Shown piece by piece: positions 6,950 to 14,589 of a stretch of 36,464 nt of DNA; the first letter of the stretch is position 1, and every line of letters begins with the position of its first letter. The notes below the pieces were generated by a model. It was not told the DNA's origin, ran no database searches, and was given only the letters and a program-made list of their open reading frames with translations. Both the position numbers and the translations under genes were made by a program. Origin of the DNA: Lacticaseibacillus baoqingensis (GTDB lineage: Bacteria > Bacillota > Bacilli > Lactobacillales > Lactobacillaceae); the NCBI RefSeq assembly GCF_003946165.1, contig NZ_RHOI01000029.1, positions 1 to 36,464 on the forward strand, read 5' to 3'.

Positions 6950-9900
6950 GGGTTCATCTCCTGATTCGGTGTCTGGTGTTGCGCATTTAACATGGCGAAG
7001 CGTTGTTGGGCATCGGCAGTCGTTTTGGCAAACATCGCCGCGACTTGTTTGGCTGATTTGATGGTGGCGAGACTGCTGAAGCGATTTTGCGTCTTGAGAA
7101 AATCAGGCAGCTTGGAAAAGTCTGTATTCCGGCTGTCGATGGTGAGCGGATCTTGTCCGTGGTCAAGACGCTGCGGGTCGTAGCGATATAGCGGCCAATA
7201 GCCAGAAGCGACGGCTTGCTTCGTTTCTTGTAAGGCATTGTGCATCCCGCCGTGTAAACCGTGGTTGATGCAAGGCGTGTAGCCGATGATCAATGCTGGA
7301 CCAGGATAGTTTTCCGCTTCTTGGATCGCTTTTAGCGTCTGGTTCGGGTTGGCATCAAGGGCCACTTGGGCGACATACACATTCCCGTAAGTGGTAGCAA
7401 TGAGGCCTAAGTCTTTTTTAGCCGTCTGTTTGCCGCCGGCAGCGAACTTAGCCACTGCAGAAGCGGGGGTGGCTTTGGACATTTGACCGCCGGTATTGGC
7501 GTACAGTTCGTTATCAAATACGAACAGATTGATGTCTTCACCACTGGCTAAGACGTGGTCGACACCGCCAAAGCCGATGTCATAAGCCCAGCCATCACCG
7601 CCAATCAGCCACTGGCTGACTTTCACGAACCGGTCGCGATCTTGCAGCAGGCGTTTGAGTTCAGGAGCCGTTTCTTGTTGCAGGCAGTGTTGCAGACGAT
7701 CGGCACGTTGGCGCGTGCCGTCACTTTCGTCCAGATGTGCTAACCAGTCTTGAAGCGCAGTTTGCGTGTCAGGTGAGCCTAGGTGCATGCTCAAGACTTG
7801 TTGCACGCGCTTGGCTAAATCACGGCGCTTGACTTGGTTGGCCAATAACATCCCGTAACCAAATTCGGCATTGTCTTCAAAAAGTGAGTTGCACCATGCC
7901 GGGCCTTGGCCCTGGGCATTGGTGGTGTAAGGGGTCACTGGAGCCGATGCACCCCAAATCGATGAGCAGCCGGTGGTGTTGGCGATCATCATGCGATCAC
8001 CAAATAACTGTGTTAATAACTTGACGTAACCTGTTTCACCACACCCGGCACAGGCGCCGGAAAATTCCATTAGGGGCTGCTCGAATTGGGAGCCGCGCAC
8101 AGAAGTCTTAGGAATATCGGTGACCTTTTGACTCAAGGTATTGGCGAAGCGCCAATTGACTAATTGTGCCTGTTGACTCTGATAAGGCTGCATGACTAAG
8201 GCTTTGTCTTTAGCCGGGCAGACTTGGGCGCATAATCCACAGCCGGTACAATCTTCGATCGAGACTTGAATGCGATACTTCAAACCATCAGCCCCGCGCA
8301 TATCGCGGACGATATAACCTTCTGGGGCGGCCGCCATTTCGTCATCGTCGGCTAAGTATGGGCGAATCGCCGCATGCGGACAAATCACGGAACAGAGATT
8401 GCATTCGATACAATTTTCTGGCCGCCATTGCGGCACTTCAGTGGCGATCCCGCGTTTTTCAAAGGCGGCCGAGCCTGAAGGCAAGTTGCCGGCAAGCATA
8501 TGGTGATCAACCAAGTCCTTAACGGATAGCTGATCGCCTTGTTGGCGCAACATCGGTTTAAAGATCTGGTTGATATAGTCTGGTGAAATATCCGCCGGTG
8601 TGCTATCTGGGGTTTGAGTGGCCCAATCATCAGGGATGGTGACGGGATGTAAGGCGGCGCAAGTCGCTTCGATCGCTGCATAATTTTGTTCGACGATGGT
8701 TTGCGACTGATGACCATAGGCGCGTTTGGCTTCATCCTGTAATAGCGGGACAAATTCAGCTTGTTTCAAGTCGGTGGCGAGTTCAAAAAAGGCAGTGCAC
8801 ATCACGGTGTTGATCCGGCGGCCAAGGCCATGTGCTCTGGCGAGTTTTGCGGCATCTATTATATAGAAGCGAATTTGATGGTCACTGATGTATTTTTTGA
8901 GTTTTGGCGGCAGTAAGCGCTGACACTTTTCCACATCCCAAAAGGTGTTGAGCAAGAAGATCCCATTATCTTGCAGGCCCTTCAACAAGTCGTAATCATG
9001 GAGGTAGGCCGCGTTATGGCAGCCGACGAAATTTGGCCGAGAAATCGTGTAGGTGGAATCGATCGGTTCTGTACCAAAGCGTAAGTAAGAACGCGACAAG
9101 CCGCTGGATTTTTTCGAGTCATATTCTGAATAAGCTTGGACATATTTGCCGGTGCAATCCCCCAGTAATTTGGCTGCTTGTTTAATGGCGCCAACTGTCC
9201 CATCAGAACCAAAGCCCCAAAACTCTGCTTGGAAGATATTCGTCGGGGTTAGATCCAATACCGGCTTGTTCGGCAAGGATAAGTGCGTGACGTCATCCAC
9301 GATCCCGATGGTGAAGCGTGACTTCATCTCATTGGTTGGCTGTTGCAATTCATCATAAACGCTGATCAGCTGATCAGGAGTGACATTTTTCGAGGCTAAT
9401 CCGTAGCGGCCACCGATCACGACCGGGTGGTTCGGTGCATTATATAGCGCACTTTGTACGTCAAGCAGCAGAGGTTCCCCAATGCTGCCAGGTTCTTTGG
9501 TGCGGTCCAGAACCGCGATGCGCTGCACCGTCTGCGGCAAGTGCTTTAACAGATTGGCTGTGGGGAAGGGCCGATAAAGATGAATGTTTAAAAATCCCAC
9601 TTTACGCCCATGCGCATTCAGATAGGCGACAGTTTGTTTGGCCGTGGCGGCGACGGAACCCATGGCAATGATCACTTCAGTTGCATCGGGATCACCGTAG
9701 TAATTCGTCAAGTCATAATCTGTTCCGCGAAGCGCATTGATCTGTTGCATGTAGTGCTGCACGATGGCTGGGAGCCGGTCATAGAATTGGTTAACGGTTT
9801 CGCGAGACTGGAAGTAGATATCAGGATTTTGCGCGGCCCCGGAAACATACGGATGATCCGGATTCATTGCGCGAGCTTGGAATTTGGCCAGGGCCTCTTG

Positions 9901-10485
9901 GTCCAGCATCCGGTGAAGATCGGCATAAGCAATCGTCTCCACCCGCTGCAGCTCGTGGCTGGTGCGAAAGCCATCAAAGAAGTTCACAAAGGGCAAGCTC
10001 CCAGCAATACTGGCTAAATGCGCCACCCCAGAAAGGTCCATGACTTCTTGAACCGTGCTTTCGCACAGCATACAAAAGCCGCTTTGGCGCACAGCCATCA
10101 CGTCGCTATGATCGCCAAAGATACTGAGGGCGTTGGTGGCAACCGCCCTGGCGGCGACATTAAAGACAGTCGGTAAGAGTTCGCCGGCGATCTTGTACAT
10201 ATTTGGCAACATCAACAAGAGGCCTTGAGAAGACGTGTATGTCGACGTTAAAGCCCCGGTTTTTAAGCTCCCATGCACAGTGCCTGAAGCACCAGCTTCA
10301 GATTGCATTTCAACGACTTTGACTGGCGCGCCAAAAAGGTTTTTTCGGCCTTCGTTAGCCCATTCATCAATGGCTTCACCCATCGGGGAACTAGGCGTGA
10401 TCGGGTATAACGAAGCTACCTGAGTAAAGGCATAAGAGATATAAGCAGCGGCATGATTGCCGTCCATAGTTTGATAATGGTGCAT
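6946..10485 (-). CDS. nifJ: Pyruvate:ferredoxin (flavodoxin) oxidoreductase
   Basis: Large single-chain enzyme that oxidises pyruvate and CoA to acetyl-CoA and CO2 and passes low-potential electrons to ferredoxin or flavodoxin. In order it has the N-terminal pyrimidine-binding domain (DGNHAAAYISYAFTQVASLY, YPITPSSPMGE), domain II, and the gamma domain. Two ferredoxin-type 4Fe-4S motifs follow (CIECNLCSVICP near residue 690, CTGCGLCAQVCP near 745), then the TPP domain with CAGCGETGY and GGDGWAYDIGFGG. About 1180 residues is full length for NifJ. ATG 10485 is preferred to GTG 10494 because AAGGTGAG, overlapping the upstream stop codon, lies just before it. PFOR is uncommon in lactobacilli, which use pyruvate dehydrogenase or formate lyase. 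Its neighbour here is a glycyl-radical operon needing reductant. Confidence 0.95.
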   Translation of the reverse strand: MHHYQTMDGNHAAAYISYAFTQVASLYPITPSSPMGEAIDEWANEGRKNLFGAPVKVVEMQSEAGASGTVHGSLKTGALTSTYTSSQGLLLMLPNMYKIAGELLPTVFNVAARAVATNALSIFGDHSDVMAVRQSGFCMLCESTVQEVMDLSGVAHLASIAGSLPFVNFFDGFRTSHELQRVETIAYADLHRMLDQEALAKFQARAMNPDHPYVSGAAQNPDIYFQSRETVNQFYDRLPAIVQHYMQQINALRGTDYDLTNYYGDPDATEVIIAMGSVAATAKQTVAYLNAHGRKVGFLNIHLYRPFPTANLLKHLPQTVQRIAVLDRTKEPGSIGEPLLLDVQSALYNAPNHPVVIGGRYGLASKNVTPDQLISVYDELQQPTNEMKSRFTIGIVDDVTHLSLPNKPVLDLTPTNIFQAEFWGFGSDGTVGAIKQAAKLLGDCTGKYVQAYSEYDSKKSSGLSRSYLRFGTEPIDSTYTISRPNFVGCHNAAYLHDYDLLKGLQDNGIFLLNTFWDVEKCQRLLPPKLKKYISDHQIRFYIIDAAKLARAHGLGRRINTVMCTAFFELATDLKQAEFVPLLQDEAKRAYGHQSQTIVEQNYAAIEATCAALHPVTIPDDWATQTPDSTPADISPDYINQIFKPMLRQQGDQLSVKDLVDHHMLAGNLPSGSAAFEKRGIATEVPQWRPENCIECNLCSVICPHAAIRPYLADDDEMAAAPEGYIVRDMRGADGLKYRIQVSIEDCTGCGLCAQVCPAKDKALVMQPYQSQQAQLVNWRFANTLSQKVTDIPKTSVRGSQFEQPLMEFSGACAGCGETGYVKLLTQLFGDRMMIANTTGCSSIWGASAPVTPYTTNAQGQGPAWCNSLFEDNAEFGYGMLLANQVKRRDLAKRVQQVLSMHLGSPDTQTALQDWLAHLDESDGTRQRADRLQHCLQQETAPELKRLLQDRDRFVKVSQWLIGGDGWAYDIGFGGVDHVLASGEDINLFVFDNELYANTGGQMSKATPASAVAKFAAGGKQTAKKDLGLIATTYGNVYVAQVALDANPNQTLKAIQEAENYPGPALIIGYTPCINHGLHGGMHNALQETKQAVASGYWPLYRYDPQRLDHGQDPLTIDSRNTDFSKLPDFLKTQNRFSSLATIKSAKQVAAMFAKTTADAQQRFAMLNAQHQTPNQEMNP

Positions 10486-10495
10486 GACACTCACC

Positions 10496-11350
10496 TTACT
10501 TTGTTGCGCATTTTTTTGTGATTGGGATCAAGATCTCAGTGATAAATTGATCTGGGTTGGTCGTTGACCAGTAATCGATCACGTACCGTTCATAACACTC
10601 AGGGCCGCAGGTGTAACCATTATCAGCTGCCCACTGTTCCACTTTGGGGTATTCTTCATTGAGCGTTTCCATCGGGCCGAGATGATAGGCACTGACGAAA
10701 AATCCGCCAAAGGTGAGCGCGTTAGGAATGGGATGTTCGCAAGAAACCGGTTTCTGAATGATCGTTGCTTGTTCACTGACCCCGTGATACTTATCCAAAT
10801 ACGAGTTGAACTTCAACACGACCGGACCAGTGATCTCTTGTTTTTTACTTTGCAGATAGTTCGTCCAGGGAATATTCAGGATCGATTCGCGATAATCGTA
10901 GCTAAAGGCTTGATCCAATGAGCAGTAGGTTTGCTCTTGGAGGCATTTGACGCTGATCGTATCAGAATATTGGGTGCTGATCATCCGGGCTTCTTGGAGT
11001 AAGCGCTGCCAATCATGGAGTTGAATCAGTTCATTTTGAATCTTCTTTTGTTCTGCAGTTAATTCGTTGATCTTAGCGACAAAGTTGCTTTCATGGTAAA
11101 AGTACGACGGCTTGCCGATCAAGCCTTGCATTTCAGATAATTTGAAGCCCATTTGCTTATAGTACTTCACGATTGAAATCGAGGAGAGCGTCTTTTCGCT
11201 ATAATAACGGTAATTATTTTCGGGGCTGACATAGTCAGGTGAGATTAGCCCCAGTTGATCATAGAATCTCAACGTCTTCTTTGAGATATTACAGAGTTTT
11301 GCTACTTCACCAACGGTATACAATTTTGTGTCGTTTAGTGGTGTACGCAT
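10496..11350 (-). CDS. MerR-family transcriptional regulator with C-terminal effector-binding domain
   Basis: DNA-binding regulator that activates promoters with overlong spacers. Residues about 10-80 are the MerR winged helix (LYTVGEVAKLCNISKKTLRF, then DQLGLISPDYVSPENNYRYY). A coiled-coil dimerisation helix (about 90-125, ELTAEQKKIQNEL) follows, and then a GyrI-like ligand-binding domain of about 150 residues (GPVVLKFNSYL, FVSAYHLGPMETLNEEYPKV). The organisation matches BmrR/TipA-type sensors of small cationic or hydrophobic ligands. It is first in the minus-strand operon and divergent from the cut operon. A MerR-type promoter lies between, so it probably controls one or both. The ligand could be choline or trimethylamine, but this is a guess. 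Confidence 0.85.
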   Translation of the reverse strand: MRTPLNDTKLYTVGEVAKLCNISKKTLRFYDQLGLISPDYVSPENNYRYYSEKTLSSISIVKYYKQMGFKLSEMQGLIGKPSYFYHESNFVAKINELTAEQKKIQNELIQLHDWQRLLQEARMISTQYSDTISVKCLQEQTYCSLDQAFSYDYRESILNIPWTNYLQSKKQEITGPVVLKFNSYLDKYHGVSEQATIIQKPVSCEHPIPNALTFGGFFVSAYHLGPMETLNEEYPKVEQWAADNGYTCGPECYERYVIDYWSTTNPDQFITEILIPITKKCATK

Positions 11351-11391
11351 AATTACGCCTCATTTTGTTGAATAAGATAACGTCAAATTGC

Positions 11392-11420
11392 ACTCTAATG
11401 TGAATTTGTGAATTTGTCAA
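11392..11420 (-). promoter_or_regulatory. Candidate promoter of the MerR-PFOR operon
   Basis: On the minus strand, TTGACA (11420-11415) and TAGAGT (11397-11392) are 17 bases apart, placing a start about 40 bases upstream of the MerR ATG at 11350. The spacer carries a short direct repeat (AATTCACAAATTCACA). A second TTGACA lies 21 bases further upstream. Confidence 0.5.
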
Positions 11421-11643
11421 TACTAACATTGCTTGTGTCAAGATAACCCTCACCTATAGGGGAACCCCTGATGTAAAGCGGGTTTTTGTCAGTAATAGGC
11501 CGATTTCTAGGCGATTTCTTACATGAATGTGAAGCGAACAAAGTGTCAGAACCTTTACTAAATATTTTAAACGATAACAATTCTAAAAGTCCCGCCATAT
11601 GAACCTTGATGCAGCGGGATTTGACGATTATTTTGGAATTTAT

Positions 11644-11674
11644 TTGACCTTGCCCTAAGGGAAGCGCTTACAGT
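11644..11674 (+). promoter_or_regulatory. MerR-type promoter of the cut microcompartment operon (19-bp spacer)
   Basis: TTGACC (11644-11649) and TACAGT (11669-11674) are separated by exactly 19 bases, the overlong spacing typical of promoters activated by DNA twisting by MerR proteins. The spacer holds an imperfect dyad CTTGCCCTAAGGGAAG, close in style to known MerR operators such as that of copA. It lies 57 bases upstream of the first shell gene. The divergent MerR gene next to it is the obvious ligand-sensing partner. The spacing and dyad are seen; regulation is inferred. Confidence 0.7.
11659..11672 (+). promoter_or_regulatory. Candidate cre (CcpA) site overlapping the cut promoter
   Basis: GGGAAGCGCTTACA matches the cre consensus TGWAANCGNTNWCA at all but its first and third positions and contains the palindromic core AAGCGCTT. 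It overlaps the spacer and -10 element of the MerR-type promoter, where CcpA binding would repress. Catabolite repression of the choline operon is the inference. Confidence 0.55.
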
Positions 11675-11730
11675 TTGATTGTTAATTAGTGCACATGATT
11701 GTGCATGTTTTGAGAAAGGAGCGATTGCGC

Positions 11731-12009
11731 ATGCAGTATGATGCATTAGGGATGATCGAAACCAAAGGCCTCGTCGGCTCGATTGAAGCTGCCGATGCCA
11801 TGGTCAAGGCTGCCAATGTGACCTTGGTCGGGAAGGAACTTGTTGGGGGCGGATTAGTCACAGTGTTAGTTCGCGGAGATGTAGGCGCGGTGAAAGCAGC
11901 AACGGATGCTGGAGCGGCTGCGGCTCAACGGATTGGTGAGTTGCTTACAGTCCACGTGATTCCGAGGCCGCATGCCGAGGTTGAAACTATTTTGCCTCAC
12001 AAAAATTAA
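11731..12009 (+). CDS. BMC-H hexameric shell protein (EutM/PduA/CutN type), copy 1
   Basis: Forms hexameric tiles of the microcompartment facet with a central metabolite pore. It is 92 residues with one BMC domain: [49 protein letters not shown] and the C-terminal [11 protein letters not shown]. The pore-loop region [10 protein letters not shown] corresponds to the GS/GG pore loops of PduA-like proteins. Start ATG 11731 follows AAAGGAGCG (11716-11724); an upstream in-frame ATG at 11689 lacks an RBS. It is the first gene of the cut operon and is almost identical in protein sequence to the next two and to the copy at 27089. Confidence 0.92.
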   Translation: MQYDALGMIETKGLVGSIEAADAMVKAANVTLVGKELVGGGLVTVLVRGDVGAVKAATDAGAAAAQRIGELLTVHVIPRPHAEVETILPHKN

Positions 12010-12039
12010 ACGCGTGCAAACGCGAGAGGAGCGTCAATA

Positions 12040-12318
12040 ATGAACTCAGAAGCATTAGGCATGATTGAAACTAAAGGTTTGGTACCTTCTATTGAGGCTG
12101 CTGATGCCATGGTCAAAGCCGCTAATGTAACTTTAGTGGGCAAGGAACATGTTGGCGGTGGGTTGGTCACAGTGTTGGTTCGTGGTGATGTTGGTGCGGT
12201 GAAAGCAGCAACCGATGCCGGTGCAGCCGCTGCTCAACGGATTGGCGAATTGATTTCTGTTCACGTTATCCCACGCCCACATACCGAAGTGGAAACGATC
12301 TTACCTCATAAGAAATAG
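12040..12318 (+). CDS. BMC-H hexameric shell protein, copy 2
   Basis: Second of three tandem facet proteins, 92 residues with a single BMC domain ([20 protein letters not shown] through [18 protein letters not shown]). It differs from copy 1 at only a handful of residues. At the DNA level its central part (12151-12239) is nearly identical to copy 3 while its ends are not, suggesting gene conversion. The RBS GAGAGGAGCG precedes ATG 12040. Paralogous hexamers with identical pores could be redundant or raise shell dosage; small changes at residues such as V/I and H/R next to the pore loop may tune it. Confidence 0.92.
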   Translation: MNSEALGMIETKGLVPSIEAADAMVKAANVTLVGKEHVGGGLVTVLVRGDVGAVKAATDAGAAAAQRIGELISVHVIPRPHTEVETILPHKK

Positions 12319-12352
12319 TTATAACGATATTTAATCAAAAAGAGGTGTAATT

Positions 12353-12634
12353 ATGAATTCAGAGGCACTAGGTATGATTGAAACCAAAGGATTGGTAGGA
12401 TCAATTGAAGCTGCCGATGCAATGGTTAAAGCCGCAAACGTCACCTTGATTGGTAAAGAACGTGTTGGCGGTGGGTTGGTCACAGTGTTTGTTCGTGGTG
12501 ATGTTGGTGCGGTTAAAGCAGCAACCGATGCCGGTGCAGCCGCTGCTCAACGAATTGGTGAGCTATTATCTGTACATGTTATTCCGCGGCCACACACTGA
12601 AGTAGAAAGCATTTTGCCAAAGAAAGTTAATTAG
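12353..12634 (+). CDS. BMC-H hexameric shell protein, copy 3
   Basis: Third tandem facet protein, 93 residues with a single BMC domain ending [19 protein letters not shown]. It carries KERVGGGL at the pore loop where copy 2 has KEHVGGGL, and VTVFVRG for VTVLVRG. It is preceded by AAAGAGGTG and ATG 12353. It is AT-richer than copy 1, with different synonymous codons outside the shared central block. It is followed fifteen bases later by the transporter gene. Confidence 0.92.
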   Translation: MNSEALGMIETKGLVGSIEAADAMVKAANVTLIGKERVGGGLVTVFVRGDVGAVKAATDAGAAAAQRIGELLSVHVIPRPHTEVESILPKKVN

Positions 12635-12648
12635 GAGAGAGGCGCAAA

Positions 12649-13656
12649 ATGAACTCTAGCAAATTATTAGATACACAGGCTTTGGCAGAATCCAAGATGC
12701 AAAGTCTGAATAAGAGCTTTCATATCACTGGGATCGGCAATGGTTTGGTTTCAGGGTTAACGTATGGTATCTATTCAACACTAGTCGTTGTTGCCAGCGG
12801 ATACAACCCCTTGGCGAGTGCGGCAGGGATCTTAGCTGCGCCATTCGTTTGTTCAGGATTAAACGATTTCTTTGCCGGCATCTGGTTGCTTTTCTATAAT
12901 GCCAAACAAGGACGACTGAAGGAATTAATGCGGACCCTAAGAACGCGACCAGGGATGATGCTGGTTATCGGTTTCTTATTAGGCGGCCCAATTGCCAATG
13001 GTGCTTACTTGGTAGGACTTTCATTGGCGGGTGCTTATGCAATTCCTATTTCAGCAACATGTAGTTTATGGGGCGCGTTATTCTCTTGGATCTTCTTGAA
13101 ACAGCGGCCAACTAAGCGAGTTGTTTTTGGGATGTTAATGTGTGTGGTTGGTGCCGTAATCATTAATTTGGTTAAGCCGGAAGGCGCGCCAAACTTTACA
13201 TTAGGTGTGATTTGCGCATTGTTAGCTGCCATCTTCTGGGGTGCTGAAGGCGTGTTCTCAAGCTTTGGCGGTGCCATGATTGATACTGATGTGGCCGTAA
13301 ATCTTCGTGAACTGATTTCTGGTCTCGTAAGTTTGTTCATTGTTTTACCATTCATTGGTGGTGGCATGCATCTCTTAAGTGGAACATTTGCAGCGATGAC
13401 ACCGATCTATTGGCTGATTGCATCTGGGTTAAGTGCCGGCATTTCATTTGTTTGCTGGTATAAGGCCAATTCGACCGTCGGCACGGCCGTCGGGATGTCG
13501 CTAAATATCACATATGCGTTTTGGGGTGTTTTGTTTAGCGTTATCTTCTTAAGCCAAGCATTGACGCCAACGATTGTGGTCGGCTCTGTCGTCATTGTAT
13601 TGGGCGCAATCTTAGTCACCATGAACCCATTAGACTTTTTGAGGAAGGGTGAGTAA
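12649..13656 (+). CDS. EamA/DMT-family membrane transporter
   Basis: Ten-helix drug/metabolite-type transporter of 335 residues built from two repeated EamA halves: a first half ending in YAIPISATCSLWGALFSWIF, and a second ending in GTAVGMSLNITYAFWGVLFS. Both contain the conserved small-residue helix pair near the half's end. ATG 12649 follows TAGGAGAGAGG. It lies inside the shell-gene part of the choline operon, so it is likely to serve the pathway, either choline uptake or trimethylamine/ethanol-side export. EamA proteins carry many solutes and the direction cannot be read from sequence. No BCCT or ABC choline importer is encoded in the window. Confidence 0.85.
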   Translation: MNSSKLLDTQALAESKMQSLNKSFHITGIGNGLVSGLTYGIYSTLVVVASGYNPLASAAGILAAPFVCSGLNDFFAGIWLLFYNAKQGRLKELMRTLRTRPGMMLVIGFLLGGPIANGAYLVGLSLAGAYAIPISATCSLWGALFSWIFLKQRPTKRVVFGMLMCVVGAVIINLVKPEGAPNFTLGVICALLAAIFWGAEGVFSSFGGAMIDTDVAVNLRELISGLVSLFIVLPFIGGGMHLLSGTFAAMTPIYWLIASGLSAGISFVCWYKANSTVGTAVGMSLNITYAFWGVLFSVIFLSQALTPTIVVGSVVIVLGAILVTMNPLDFLRKGE

Positions 13657-13942
13657 TTTGTTATTACCTGCTAGAACTGCTGTTTTGAATGACCTTTATC
13701 AAAAGGATACAGCTACAGTTGAAGAAATAATGGCAGATTTAAAGTGTCATTATGGTAGTGAGCGTCAGTTTACTAAGAAATTATTCTCTGATCATTGCAT
13801 GGCTCTTGAAGCTAATGGAATGGTTGAGCTTACTGGGTATGAATTGGATGATGGTGGTGAACTTCAGATGAAGTACACCATCACTGAAGATGGTAAAAAT
13901 ACCGTTCACAAGTATATTGCTAAGAAATACCAAGACGAATAA
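13649..13942 (+). CDS. Small winged-helix-like protein in the cut operon
   Basis: A 97-residue acidic protein I do not recognise by name. The N-terminal half (ARTAVLNDLYQKDTATVEEI, then MADLKCHYGSERQFTKKLFS) looks like a helix-turn-helix. The C-terminal part (MVELTGYELDDGGELQMKYT, then ITEDGKNTVHKYI) resembles the wing and final helix of PadR/MarR-like winged helices, where 'Y-IT-DGK' is common. The GTG start at 13649 overlaps the end of the transporter gene by eight bases, with GAGGAAGGG just upstream; TTG 13658 is an alternative start. Its codons are AT-richer than those of the flanking genes. It could be a local regulator or a structural accessory protein; context alone does not decide. 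Confidence 0.6.
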   Translation: MSNLLLPARTAVLNDLYQKDTATVEEIMADLKCHYGSERQFTKKLFSDHCMALEANGMVELTGYELDDGGELQMKYTITEDGKNTVHKYIAKKYQDE

Positions 13943-13956
13943 CTGAGGTGATCAGC

Positions 13957-14256
13957 GTGAAATATTACGGCGAAGAAGCGCTTGGACTCGTGGAAACCGT
14001 CGGCTTGGTTCCAGCACTGGATGCAGCTGACAAAATGCTGAAAGCAGCGAATGTGGAATTGATCTCGTATGAAAACATTGGCTCGACTTTGGTCACGATT
14101 ATGATCAAAGGGGATGTAGCCGCAGTGAAATCGGCGGTCGAAGCCGGTGCCAAAGCGGCCGATGCGATCGGCAAACTCACGGCTCATAATGTCATGCCGC
14201 GGCCGCTGCCAGCAATTGGGGCGATCGTTTCAGAGCATGACATCGATTCAGAATAG
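13957..14256 (+). CDS. BMC-H shell protein, variant with short C-terminal tail
   Basis: A 99-residue single-BMC-domain hexamer: LGLVETVGLVPALDAADKML, AANVELISYENIGSTLVTIM, IKGDVAAVKSAV and HNVMPRPLPAIGAIV. The pore-loop region YENIGSTL is polar and lacks the GGG of the copies at 11731-12634, so its pore should differ in character. GTG 13957 is chosen because GAGGTGA (13945-13951) lies five bases upstream; the in-frame GTG at 13948 overlaps that site. It follows the winged-helix gene by fourteen bases and is followed by another BMC-H gene. Confidence 0.9.
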   Translation: MKYYGEEALGLVETVGLVPALDAADKMLKAANVELISYENIGSTLVTIMIKGDVAAVKSAVEAGAKAADAIGKLTAHNVMPRPLPAIGAIVSEHDIDSE

Positions 14257-14266
14257 GAGAAACGCG

Positions 14267-14575
14267 ATGGCAGAACATGAAGCGATCGGTGCGATCGAAA
14301 CCTTTGGATTAGTGTTTGTATTAGAAGCTGCAGATGCGATGGGCAAGGCTGCCGATGTCGATGTTGTTGGCTATGAAAACGTTGCTTCGGGTTATATCTC
14401 CGTGATCGTTAAAGGGGATGTGGCAGCTTGTAAAGCAGCTGTCGCAGCCGGTGTAAAAGCCGTCGAAGCAATGGGGGCTGAAGTTTATAGTTCTGTGGTG
14501 ATCGCCAGCCCACATCAAGATCTTGAGAAAATTATTCGCCGCTACGCCTTGAGCCCGCTGACGCCAGAGCAATAG
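14267..14575 (+). CDS. BMC-H shell protein, divergent variant
   Basis: Facet protein of 102 residues: IGAIETFGLVFVLEAADAMG, AADVDVVGYENVASGYISVI, VKGDVAACKAAVAAG and a charged tail LEKIIRRYALSPLTPEQ. The pore-loop segment YENVASGY is again distinct from the other hexamers. ATG 14267 follows AGGAGAAACGCG; a longer frame running back to 14147 overlaps the previous gene and is not used. The helical tail after the BMC domain is longer than in the other hexamers and may contact cargo. It is immediately followed by the degenerate aldehyde dehydrogenase. Confidence 0.9.
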   Translation: MAEHEAIGAIETFGLVFVLEAADAMGKAADVDVVGYENVASGYISVIVKGDVAACKAAVAAGVKAVEAMGAEVYSSVVIASPHQDLEKIIRRYALSPLTPEQ

Positions 14576-14589
14576 TGGGAGATGATGAC

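Noticed and set aside
9435-10017. Plus-strand frames opposite the PFOR gene
   Set aside because: They are antisense shadows of a clearly coding, conserved domain.
11395-11598. 67-codon minus-strand frame in the divergent control region
   Set aside because: It crosses the MerR promoter region, has no RBS and a composition unlike a gene.
11590-11619. TCCCGC/GCGGGA hairpin upstream of the cut promoter as a terminator
   Set aside because: The six-bp stem has an eighteen-base loop and no T run.
11731-12634. Tandem near-repeats as a CRISPR array or satellite
   Set aside because: Each repeat is a full shell-protein gene with its own ribosome binding site; the periodicity is gene duplication.
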